Below, piece after piece: positions 1 through 5,439 of a DNA stretch of 8,267 nucleotides (positions are counted from its first letter, which is position 1; every line of letters begins with the position of its first letter). The translations under genes and the position numbers were made by a program. This stretch comes from Alphaproteobacteria bacterium (GTDB lineage Bacteria > Pseudomonadota > Alphaproteobacteria > Sphingomonadales > Sphingomonadaceae). The notes beneath the pieces were generated by a model. The model was given only the letters and a program-made list of their open reading frames with translations, ran no database searches and had not been told where the DNA came from. The stretch is taken from assembly GCA_018828205.1 (NCBI GenBank), contig JAHJWA010000376.1, positions 1-8,267 on the forward strand, read 5' to 3'.

Positions 1-179
1 GCCGCAATTGCCTCGCCGACTGGATCCGCGATGCCGGCTACGAGGGCGACAAGGCGCAAGCGCGCGCGCTGATCCACGGCATGGCGATGGAGGATTGGAA
101 AGCCACCCGCCAGACGCCCGCCAGCGACGAGCAATTGCGGCGGATGGAAGCGAGCGTGGCGAAGAATCGCGTGGAATAG
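1..179 (+). CDS. DUF1244 family protein, C-terminal part (partial)
   Basis: The reading frame is open from the left edge (first full codon at base 3) to TAG at 177-179 and gives 58 residues; the N-terminus lies outside the window. It starts RNCLADWIRDAG and continues with a helix ending in HGMAMEDWKA, which matches the C-terminal half of the small alphaproteobacterial and gammaproteobacterial DUF1244 proteins (typical form: CRNCL, a W/Y-rich helix, then YGMPYxEWK). The function of the family is unknown to me. In many alphaproteobacteria this gene sits just upstream of the DUF2312/GapR gene, as it does here, which supports the call. The last 15 or so residues are polar and charged. It is the frame with the expected G/C third-position bias; the overlapping frame starting at base 8 is a shadow. 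Confidence 0.82.
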   Translation, partial: RNCLADWIRDAGYEGDKAQARALIHGMAMEDWKATRQTPASDEQLRRMEASVAKNRVE

Positions 180-206
180 CCCGCCTGCGCCTTCACCGTT
201 CCGGCG

Positions 207-231
207 CGGTCGGCTAGCAGGCCGGCAACCG
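207..231 (+). other. weak imperfect hairpin between DUF1244 gene and gapR
   Basis: CGGTCGGC (207-214) can pair with GCCG (221-224) and ACCG (228-231), leaving a 6-base loop and a 3-base bulge. A T/A-rich stretch (ATTCTCATTCATT, 232-244) follows. It could be a weak terminator for the upstream gene or an mRNA leader structure for gapR. The bulge and the lack of a true T-run keep confidence low. Confidence 0.25.
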
Positions 232-257
232 ATTCTCATTCATTGGAGCATACACCC

Positions 258-494
258 ATGGCCGAAGCCACCGACGACCGCCTGCGCCTGCTGATCGAGC
301 GTATCGAACGCCTCGAGGAGGAAAAGAAGGGCATCGCCGACGATATCCGCGACGTCTATGCCGAGTCCAAGGCGGTCGGCTACGATCCCAAGATCATGCG
401 CCAGGTGGTTCGCCTCAGAAAGATGAAGCCCGACGATCGCTCCGAACAGGAGACGATTTTGGAGACCTACAAGAACGCGCTCGGGATGGCCTGA
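258..494 (+). CDS. gapR: GapR-like DNA-binding protein (DUF2312)
   Basis: This 78-residue protein matches the DUF2312/GapR family. GapR is a small nucleoid-associated protein that in Caulobacter binds overtwisted, AT-rich DNA and assists replication and topoisomerase action. Visible family features are a long charged coiled-coil-like helix (ERIERLEEEKKGIADDI, residues 14-30), the block VYAESKAVGYDPKIMRQVVRLRK (about 33-55), and the conserved ending TYKNALGMA. Start choice: ATG at 258 follows GGAG at 245-248 by nine bases. An in-frame TTG at 243 would lie across that ribosome binding site and is rejected. It follows the DUF1244 gene by 78 bases, a pairing common in alphaproteobacteria. Family assignment is firm; the cellular role is transferred from Caulobacter. 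Confidence 0.93.
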   Translation: MAEATDDRLRLLIERIERLEEEKKGIADDIRDVYAESKAVGYDPKIMRQVVRLRKMKPDDRSEQETILETYKNALGMA

Positions 495-517
495 TACGCC
501 GGTTCTGATGCGATAAG

Positions 518-549
518 CGGTTCCGCGGCATCGCCCTGCTGCGGAACCG
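518..549 (+). terminator. GC-rich hairpin after gapR (possible terminator)
   Basis: CGGTTCCGCGGCA (518-530) pairs with TGCTGCGGAACCG (537-549) around a six-base loop, 13 pairs with one G-T. It lies 24 bases after the gapR stop, where a terminator would be expected, but no T-run follows, so it is not a classical intrinsic terminator. Its 3' arm contains the GGAAC that forms the -35 of the putative stress promoter for the next gene, so the symmetry may have another role. Confidence 0.45.
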
Positions 550-568
550 GTCGGCCTGCCGACAGGTT
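543..568 (+). promoter_or_regulatory. putative EcfG (general stress sigma factor) promoter
   Basis: GGAAC at 543-547, a 17-base spacer, then GGTT at 565-568. The known alphaproteobacterial EcfG consensus is GGAAC-N16/17-cGTT, so all but one position agrees and the spacing is correct. It lies 41 bases upstream of the ATG of an SDR related to general stress proteins, which is the type of gene placed under this sigma factor in sphingomonads. The transcription start would be near 574-577. Site seen directly; activity inferred. Confidence 0.65.
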
Positions 569-572
569 GAAT

Positions 573-597
573 TTTGCAAAGCACTCTCTTTGCAAAG
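573..597 (+). repeat. tandem TTTGCAAAG repeat in the SDR leader
   Basis: TTTGCAAAG occurs at 573-581 and again at 589-597, a 16-base period. Each contains the 8-bp palindrome TTTGCAAA. The two copies could pair as a weak A/T-rich hairpin with an 8-base loop that would cover the first part of the ribosome binding site AAGGAA (595-600), or form a double operator. The stretch is conspicuously A/T-rich within GC-rich DNA. No regulator is identifiable from the sequence. Confidence 0.5.
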
Positions 598-608
598 GAA
601 ATCCGACC

Positions 609-1490
609 ATGGCCGACGAACTCGAACGCAACCAAGGCGCCAGTTACATCCCGCCGATCGCGGAAGAGCCCGAGATGCCGGGTCATGAATCCGAACTCGA
701 CCGCAAGCCGCAATGGCAGCCCCGCTATCCCGGATCGGGGCGGATGAAGGGCAAGGTCGCCATCGTCACCGGCGCCGACAGCGGCATCGGCCGCGCGACC
801 GCGGTGCTGTTCGCGCGCGAGGGCGCCAGTATCGCGATGTCCTATCTGTGCGAACACGACGATGCGAAGAAGACCCGCGAATTGTGCGAGGCCGAGGGCG
901 CGAAGGTGTTCTCGCTCGCAGGCGATCTGGGGCAGAAAAGCCACGCGGACGAGCTGGTAGCCCAGACGCTGGAGAAGTTCGGCAGGATCGACACGCTGAT
1001 CCAGATCGCTGGCGAGCAGCATCCCGATCAGGACGTCACCGACATCACCGAAGAGCAATTGCAACGCACCTTCCAGTCCAACATCTTCTCGATGTTCTAT
1101 CTGGCGCAGGCGGTCCGGCCGCATCTGAAAAAGGGGGCGACGATCGTCAATTGCACCAGCGTGACGATGTACAAGGGCTCGAGCGAATTGCTCGATTACT
1201 CCGCGACCAAGGGGGCGATCACCGCCTTCACCCGCTCGCTGAGCGCGAATCTCGCCGATGACGGGATCAGGGTCAACGCGGTCGCGCCCGGGCCGATCTG
1301 GACGCCGCTCAATCCCTTCGGCGGATCGAGCGAGGAGAAGATGGAGCATTTCGGCGAAGGCACGCCGATGGGCCGCCCCGGCGAGCCCAACGAGGTCGCG
1401 CCCGCGTTCCTGTTCCTGGCCTGCGAGGATTCCTCCTACATGTCGGGCCAGGTGTTGCACCCCAATGGCGGGATCGTGGTCAACGGCTGA
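609..1490 (+). CDS. SDR family oxidoreductase, YghA/general stress protein 39-like
   Basis: This 293-residue NAD(P)-dependent short-chain dehydrogenase belongs to the long-N-terminus subgroup that includes E. coli YghA and the Bacillus general stress SDRs. About 45 residues with a Pro-rich segment (RKPQWQPRYPGSGRMKGK) precede the Rossmann fold. The nucleotide motif TGADSGIG is at 54-61, the catalytic tetrad is Asn158, Ser184, Tyr197 and Lys201 (YSATK), and APGPIWTPL (226-234) is the typical post-catalytic block. The usual NNAG is replaced by QIAG (132-135), as in YghA, which has VAGKQ. The substrate is unknown; aldehydes or alcohols are plausible. ATG at 609 follows AAGGAA (595-600) by eight bases; the in-frame TTG at 567 falls within the promoter and is rejected. 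Regulation by the general stress sigma factor is likely from the upstream site. Confidence 0.93.
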   Translation: MADELERNQGASYIPPIAEEPEMPGHESELDRKPQWQPRYPGSGRMKGKVAIVTGADSGIGRATAVLFAREGASIAMSYLCEHDDAKKTRELCEAEGAKVFSLAGDLGQKSHADELVAQTLEKFGRIDTLIQIAGEQHPDQDVTDITEEQLQRTFQSNIFSMFYLAQAVRPHLKKGATIVNCTSVTMYKGSSELLDYSATKGAITAFTRSLSANLADDGIRVNAVAPGPIWTPLNPFGGSSEEKMEHFGEGTPMGRPGEPNEVAPAFLFLACEDSSYMSGQVLHPNGGIVVNG

Positions 1491-1526
1491 TGCTTGATCG
1501 CCCACCTGCTTTGCCATAGCCATACA

Positions 1527-1565
1527 GTGCCCGCCGATCCTCGCGAGGGTCGGCGGATCCGGCAC
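1527..1565 (+). other. strong inverted repeat between SDR gene and ybjQ-like gene
   Basis: CCGCCGATCCT (1531-1541) pairs with AGGGTCGGCGG (1546-1556) around a CGCG tetraloop: eleven pairs, one of them G-T. GTGC (1527-1530) can add pairs with GCAC (1562-1565) across an ATCCG bulge. No T-run follows on either strand, so it could be a Rho-independent-like stop for the SDR transcript, an mRNA stabiliser, or a leader structure of the next gene, whose ribosome binding site begins at 1574. Confidence 0.5.
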
Positions 1566-1588
1566 TAGAAGACGAAGGACATCCGATA

Positions 1589-1936
1589 ATGGCTAGCCCC
1601 TGGAAAGATGCGCGCGGGATTACCGTCACCACCACTCCGACGATCGAGGGCAGTCCGATCCAGGAATATCTCGGCATCGTGACCGGCGAGGTGATCGTCG
1701 GCGCGAACCTGTTCCGCGATCTGTTCGCCAACATCCGCGACATCGTCGGCGGGCGCTCGGGCAGCTACGAACGCATCCTTGCGGACGCGCGCGAGAAGGC
1801 GATCCAGGAATTGCAGGCCGAATGCGGCAGCCGCGGCGGCAATGCGGTGGTCGGGGTCGATCTCGATTACGAGGTGATCGGGGATACCGGATCGATGCTC
1901 ATGGTCAGCGCCAGCGGCACCGCCGTGCGGATCTGA
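1589..1936 (+). CDS. YbjQ/UPF0145 family protein
   Basis: This 115-residue protein aligns closely, from memory, with E. coli YbjQ: TTTPTIEGSPIQEYLGIVTG (residues 14-33), then GANLFRDLFANIRDIVGGRSGSYE (38-61), AREKAIQEL, GGNAVVGVDLDYEVIG and GSMLMVSASGTAV. The family (also listed as a heavy-metal-binding domain) forms small oligomeric beta-alpha proteins of unknown role, so metal binding is not claimed here. A ten-residue N-terminal extension (MASPWKDARG) precedes the usual start of the family. ATG at 1589 follows GAAGGA (1574-1579) by nine bases, which fixes the start. It may be cotranscribed with the SDR or use its own promoter; a large hairpin separates them. Its TGA is immediately followed by the stop codon of the opposing protease gene. 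Confidence 0.92.
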   Translation: MASPWKDARGITVTTTPTIEGSPIQEYLGIVTGEVIVGANLFRDLFANIRDIVGGRSGSYERILADAREKAIQELQAECGSRGGNAVVGVDLDYEVIGDTGSMLMVSASGTAVRI

Positions 1937-2695
1937 TCAACCCGCCAAGAGCATTCCGCCCAGCACCATCGCCATTCCCGCGCCGTTGTGGAAAGCGTGA
2001 AGCAGCATGGCTGCCCACAGGCCGTAGTTCACCCGCAGATAGCCCAGGATCGACCCCGTCACGAATTGCGGCAGCACCAGCGGCAGCAGGACATAAAGGC
2101 TGCCCTCGTCGTAATTGAGCAGGTGGACGCAGGCGAAACCCGCGGTGCTGAGCCAGAAGAACAGCGGGAACACCCTTGCGAACCAGCCCATCGCGGGGCG
2201 GCTCCGCCAGCGCCAGAAGATCACGGCGGCGAGGCCGAGGAAGAACACCGGGAGCGCCACGGCCATCAAGAGCACGCCCACGCCGGTCGCCTGGTTCAGC
2301 GCGACCATGGCCAGGAGGGAGCCGAGCGCGGCTACGAGCGCCAGCAAAGCAAAAACATGACCGGGTCGCCCCGAGAGCCAGCCGCGAAAGGCCACTTCCT
2401 CGACCAGCGGGGCCGCGATCACCACCAGCGCGACGATCAGCCACGAAATGTCCATGTTCTCGAGCGCCGTCGCGGGCAGCTCGATCCCGGCGGCGACGAC
2501 GACCGTCGCCAGCGTGATCAGCACCGCCATCGCCGCCAGATCGAGACCGAGCATCCGCAGCACCGCTCGAAAGCTCGCGCCGCTCGGCGGTTGCGCGCGG
2601 GTCGGCAACCGGGGGCGCTTGAGGAAGGCGGCGTAGCGGTGCCATTCCTCGCGGGCGGAATTCGCCTCGCCAAGGCTTGTCGTCTCGCTTGTCAT
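1937..2695 (-). CDS. CPBP family intramembrane glutamic endopeptidase
   Basis: This 252-residue multi-spanning membrane protein carries the CPBP/Abi (CAAX protease-like) signature. Glu99-Glu100 and Arg104 lie in EEVAFRG, Phe187xxxHis191 in GFACVH, and His233xxxAsn237 in HAFHN; together these form the glutamic protease active site. About 48 polar, basic N-terminal residues are followed by hydrophobic segments near 52-70, 84-97, 113-134, 138-161, 175-192, 203-221 and 226-250. Substrates are not predictable; family members range from prenyl protein proteases to bacteriocin self-immunity factors and signalling proteases. The ATG at 2695 is preferred although its Shine-Dalgarno match is weak (GAAGG 13 bases upstream). 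An in-frame TTG at 2728 would add 11 residues and lie inside the divergent promoter region. It is transcribed alone, convergent to the YbjQ-like gene and divergent from yebC. Confidence 0.9.
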   Translation of the reverse strand: MTSETTSLGEANSAREEWHRYAAFLKRPRLPTRAQPPSGASFRAVLRMLGLDLAAMAVLITLATVVVAAGIELPATALENMDISWLIVALVVIAAPLVEEVAFRGWLSGRPGHVFALLALVAALGSLLAMVALNQATGVGVLLMAVALPVFFLGLAAVIFWRWRSRPAMGWFARVFPLFFWLSTAGFACVHLLNYDEGSLYVLLPLVLPQFVTGSILGYLRVNYGLWAAMLLHAFHNGAGMAMVLGGMLLAG

Positions 2696-2702
2696 GAGGC
2701 TA

Positions 2703-2732
2703 TTGCGACCTTCTGATCCCTCCCACAATTAT
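2703..2732 (+). promoter_or_regulatory. weak sigma70-like promoter candidate for yebC
   Basis: TTGCGA (2703-2708), an 18-base spacer and AATTAT (2727-2732) each agree with the -35 and -10 consensus at four of six positions. The site lies in the 49-base divergent gap between the protease gene and yebC, where a promoter is needed. It would place the transcript start within about ten bases of the yebC ATG, consistent with the absence of a clear ribosome binding site there. The match is weak. Confidence 0.3.
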
Positions 2733-2744
2733 CAAGCGATACCC

Positions 2745-3491
2745 ATGGCAGGCCATTCCAAATTCAAGAACATCATGCACCGCAAGGGTGCGCAGGACAA
2801 GAAACGGTCCAACCTGTTTTCCAAGCTCAGCCGCGAAATCACCGTGGCGGCCAAGATGGGGACGCCCGATCCGGACATGAACCCGCGGCTGCGGCTGGCG
2901 GTCAACGCCGCCAAGTCGCAGTCCATGCCCAAGGACAACATCCAGCGGGCGATCGACAAGGCCAGCGGCAGCGACGAGGACAATTACGAGGAAGTGCGCT
3001 ACGAGGGCTACGGCCCGGGCGGCAGCGCGATCATCGTCGAGGCGCTGACCGACAACCGCAACCGCACCGCGACCTCGGTGCGCACCGCCTTCAGCAAGCA
3101 CGGCGGCAATCTGGGCACCGAGGGCAGCGTCCAGCACGGCTTCGAGAGGCTCGGCTATATCGTCTACCCGGCGGATGCCGGAAGCGAGGAAAAGGTCCTC
3201 GAGGCGGCGATGGAAGCGGGCGCGGAAGACATCGCCTCGACCGAGGACGGGCACGAGATCTGGACCGCGGCGGAGGATCTCCACCAGGTCGCCACCGATC
3301 TCGAAAAGGCGCTGGGCGAGGCCGAGACGGTCAAGCTGGCGTGGAAACCCAACCTCACCGTCGACATGGACGAAAAGAGCGCGGGCACGCTGCTCAAGCT
3401 GATCGACGCGCTCGACGACGACGACGACGTCCAGACGGTGTGGGGCAATTACGACATTTCCGACGAGGTGATGGAAAAGCTCGAGGGGTGA
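2745..3491 (+). CDS. yebC: YebC/PmpR family protein (TACO1-like)
   Basis: This 248-residue protein is full length for YebC. It opens with the family signature MAGHSKFKNIMHRKGAQDKK (canonically MAGHSKWxNIxHRK, here with Phe for Trp), followed by KLSREITVAAKMG, the block YEGYGPGGSAIIVEALTDN (about 87-105) and RTATSVRTAFSKHGGNLG. The family was long annotated as transcriptional regulators; recent work on YebC and mitochondrial TACO1 supports a ribosome-associated role in translating proline-rich stretches. The C-terminal part carries an acidic run DALDDDDDVQTVW encoded by consecutive GAC codons. The start at 2745 is set by the signature; the in-frame ATG at 2694 would overlap the opposing gene. 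No good ribosome binding site is visible. It lies directly upstream of ruvC, a widely conserved arrangement. Confidence 0.96.
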   Translation: MAGHSKFKNIMHRKGAQDKKRSNLFSKLSREITVAAKMGTPDPDMNPRLRLAVNAAKSQSMPKDNIQRAIDKASGSDEDNYEEVRYEGYGPGGSAIIVEALTDNRNRTATSVRTAFSKHGGNLGTEGSVQHGFERLGYIVYPADAGSEEKVLEAAMEAGAEDIASTEDGHEIWTAAEDLHQVATDLEKALGEAETVKLAWKPNLTVDMDEKSAGTLLKLIDALDDDDDVQTVWGNYDISDEVMEKLEG

Positions 3492-3543
3492 CGCATGGCG
3501 TGAGCGATCGTTGCCGGCACGACGGCGCGGTCAGCGAGGCGTC

Positions 3544-4017
3544 ATGATCATACTCGGTCTCGACCCCTCGCTGTCCTGCACCGGCTGGGGCGTGATCCGC
3601 AGCGAGGGCTCGCGGCTGGTGCATCTCGCCAACGGCCAGGTGAAGACCGATCCCAAGAGGCCGATGGCCGAGCGGCTGGCGCAGCTCTACCGCGAAGTGT
3701 CCGAAGTGATCGCCCAGCATTCCCCCGACCGCGCGGCGGCGGAAGAGGTCTTCGTCAACAAGAACCCGCAATCCACGCTCAAGCTGGCGCAGGCGCGCGG
3801 CTGCGTTCTGGCGGCCTGCGGGGCATCGGGGCTGGCGGTGAACGAACACGCCGCGCGGCTGGTGAAGAAGGCGGTGGTCGGCACCGGCGCCGCCGAAAAA
3901 CCGCAGGTTCAGGCGATGCTGAAGATCCTGCTGCCAGGCGCGAAGATCGCCGGCGCCGACGCCGCCGATGCGCTCGCGGTGGCGATCGCCGACGCGCATC
4001 TGACCAAGCCAGGCTGA
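3544..4017 (+). CDS. ruvC: crossover junction endodeoxyribonuclease RuvC
   Basis: RuvC is the dimeric Mg-dependent nuclease that cuts Holliday junctions symmetrically, working with the RuvAB branch migration motor in homologous recombination and repair. At 157 residues the length is normal though slightly short. All four catalytic acids are visible: Asp7 in ILGLDPS, Glu67 in AEEVFVNKN, and Asp139 and Asp142 in GADAADALA. The blocks STLKLAQARG (77-86) and VKKAVVGTGAAEKPQVQ (107-123) also match. The ATG at 3544 gives the conventional N-terminus; GAGG at 3536-3539 is four bases upstream. It follows yebC after 52 bases. Unlike many genomes, ruvA and ruvB do not follow; the next genes are unrelated. 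Confidence 0.97.
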   Translation: MIILGLDPSLSCTGWGVIRSEGSRLVHLANGQVKTDPKRPMAERLAQLYREVSEVIAQHSPDRAAAEEVFVNKNPQSTLKLAQARGCVLAACGASGLAVNEHAARLVKKAVVGTGAAEKPQVQAMLKILLPGAKIAGADAADALAVAIADAHLTKPG

Positions 4018-4027
4018 CGGAGCAAAC

Positions 4028-4372
4028 ATGACCATCCATCTCTACGGCATTCCCAATTGCGACACGGTCAAGAAGGCGCGCCGATATCTCGAGGCGCGCG
4101 GGCTCGACCATGTCTTTCACGATTTCAAGAAGGAGGGCGCGGACCCCGACCGGCTGGCGCGCTGGATCGAGGCGAAGGGCGTCGACATGGTGCTCAACCG
4201 GCGCGGGACGACCTTCCGCAAGCTCGCCGAGGCCGAGAAGGCCGATATCGATGCGGCCAAGGCTGTCACATTGCTGCAAAGCCACCCGAGCATGGTCAAG
4301 CGCCCGATCGTCGAGCATGCGGGCGGCCTGCTGGTCGGGTTCAAGGAGGATGAATGGGACGCCGTTTTCTGA
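4028..4372 (+). CDS. YffB/ArsC-like thioredoxin-fold protein (Spx/MgsR/ArsC family)
   Basis: This 114-residue protein has the arsenate reductase-like thioredoxin fold and resembles E. coli YffB more than true ArsC. It shows the single N-terminal cysteine motif GIPNCDTVKKARRYLE (Cys11), HDFKKEG (31-37), LNRRGTTFRKL (56-66), KRPIVE (91-96, the conserved cis-Pro region) and a short LVGFKEDEW tail. YffB is thought to be a glutathione-dependent thiol reductase, not an arsenate detoxification enzyme, and no ars genes are nearby. ATG at 4028 follows GGAG (4019-4022) by five bases and the ruvC stop by ten bases, so it is probably in the yebC-ruvC transcript. Its 3' end holds the AAGGAGG ribosome binding site of the next gene, which overlaps it by 19 bases. 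Confidence 0.92.
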   Translation: MTIHLYGIPNCDTVKKARRYLEARGLDHVFHDFKKEGADPDRLARWIEAKGVDMVLNRRGTTFRKLAEAEKADIDAAKAVTLLQSHPSMVKRPIVEHAGGLLVGFKEDEWDAVF

Positions 4373-5439
4373 TCGCCGCCGCGGCGCTTGCCGCGCTGGC
4401 CGCACCGCCGCTGGTCGCGCAATCCTCCGGTGAGGACATGCTCGTCATCGCCCATCGCGGCGCGAGCGGCGAGCGGCCCGAGCACACGCTCGCCGCCTAT
4501 GAACGCGCGATCGATGCGGGCGCCGATTACATCGAACCCGATCTGGTCGCGACCAGCGATCTGGTGCTGGTCGCGCGGCACGAGAACGAATTGTCCGACA
4601 CCACCGATGTCGCCGCGCGCGAGGAATTCGCGGATCGCCGCCGGAGCAAGGAGATCGACGGACAGATGGTCTCGGGCTGGTTCGCCGAGGATTTCACGCT
4701 CGCCGAACTGCGCAGGCTGCGCGTGGTCGAGCGGCTGCCCTCGGTGCGCCCGGGCAATGTGCGTTACGACACGCTCTACCAGATCCCGACCTTCGCCGAG
4801 ATCGTCCGGCTGGTGCGCGCCAAGGAGGCCGAGACGGGCCGCAGCATCGGGCTCTATCCCGAGCTCAAGCACCCCAATTTCCTGCTCCAGTCCGAAGGCA
4901 TCGACACGGTCGACCTGCTGGTGCTGGCGCTGCGCGAGGCGGGCTATGCGGGTGCCGATGCGCCGGTGTTCCTGCAGAGCTTCGAGGTGGCCCCGCTCAA
5001 GCGGCTCGCCCAGCGGACCGACTTCCGGCTGATCCAGCTGGTGGCATCCGAGGGCGGCCCCGCGGACGAACCCGCGAAACGCTATGCCGACATGGTCTCG
5101 CCCGCCGGCCTCGCCGAGATCGCTGCCTATGCCGATGGCATCGGCGCGGCGATCCCGCTGCTGCTGGCGCCCGATGGCAGCGCGACTGCGGTGGTGGCCG
5201 ATGCCGGCGCGGCGGGGCTGGCGGTCCACGCCTGGACGCTGCGCAAGGAGAACGTCTTTCTGCCCGCTTCGCTGCGGCTCGGCACGAATGAGGGCGCTAT
5301 CGGCTGCGACGCCAGCCTGTTCGCGCTGCTCGCCGCGGCGGGGGTGGAAGGGGTCTTCGCCGACGATCCCGCGCGCGCGCTGGGCTGGCGCGCCGGGGCG
5401 GCGCAGCCGGGCTGCGCTACGCCGGGCGGCGCGCGGTGA
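4354..5439 (+). CDS. glpQ: secreted glycerophosphodiester phosphodiesterase, GlpQ type
   Basis: This 361-residue enzyme (E. coli GlpQ is of nearly the same length) hydrolyses glycerophosphodiesters to an alcohol and glycerol 3-phosphate. Residues 1-23 look like a signal peptide: basic MGRR, a long Ala/Leu core and a cleavage site after VAQ, implying a periplasmic location. Catalytic and metal residues are visible: His34-Arg35 in IAHRGASGERPEHT, Glu61 and Asp63 in YIEPDLV, His76 in ARHE and Glu170 in GLYPELK; ADGIG and the C-terminal VFADDPARAL are typical of GlpQ. ATG at 4354 follows a near-perfect AAGGAGG (4343-4349) by four bases and overlaps the end of the preceding gene, so translational coupling is likely. 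No glpT-like transporter is in the window. The last 23 bases overlap the end of the opposing ubiG. Confidence 0.95.
   Translation: MGRRFLIAAAALAALAAPPLVAQSSGEDMLVIAHRGASGERPEHTLAAYERAIDAGADYIEPDLVATSDLVLVARHENELSDTTDVAAREEFADRRRSKEIDGQMVSGWFAEDFTLAELRRLRVVERLPSVRPGNVRYDTLYQIPTFAEIVRLVRAKEAETGRSIGLYPELKHPNFLLQSEGIDTVDLLVLALREAGYAGADAPVFLQSFEVAPLKRLAQRTDFRLIQLVASEGGPADEPAKRYADMVSPAGLAEIAAYADGIGAAIPLLLAPDGSATAVVADAGAAGLAVHAWTLRKENVFLPASLRLGTNEGAIGCDASLFALLAAAGVEGVFADDPARALGWRAGAAQPGCATPGGAR
5401..5417. other. short GC hairpin at the convergent glpQ/ubiG ends
   Basis: GCGCAGC (5401-5407) pairs with GCTGCGC (5411-5417) around CGG. It lies inside the last codons of glpQ and begins at the stop codon of ubiG (TAG, read from 5419 to 5417), so it could act as a terminator for the leftward transcript. 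No T-run follows on either strand, so this is only a possibility. Confidence 0.35.

Noticed and set aside
198..202. GTTCC, the reverse complement of the EcfG -35, upstream of gapR
   Set aside because: On the minus strand no GTT lies 16-17 bases away, and there is no leftward gene to serve.
240..1565. Long minus-strand open frame (441 codons) opposite gapR and the SDR gene
   Set aside because: It is a shadow of the SDR gene caused by GC-rich third positions; its Arg/His/Gly-rich translation shows no family features and it covers two well-supported genes and a promoter.
4028..4372. Arsenic resistance gene (arsC)
   Set aside because: The sequence matches the YffB subgroup (GIPNCDT, RGTTFRKL) and there are no ars regulator or transporter genes nearby.
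4117..5229. Minus-strand open frame opposite the yffB-like and glpQ genes
   Set aside because: Its composition is that of an antisense shadow; the plus-strand proteins have clear catalytic motifs, a signal peptide and ribosome binding sites.
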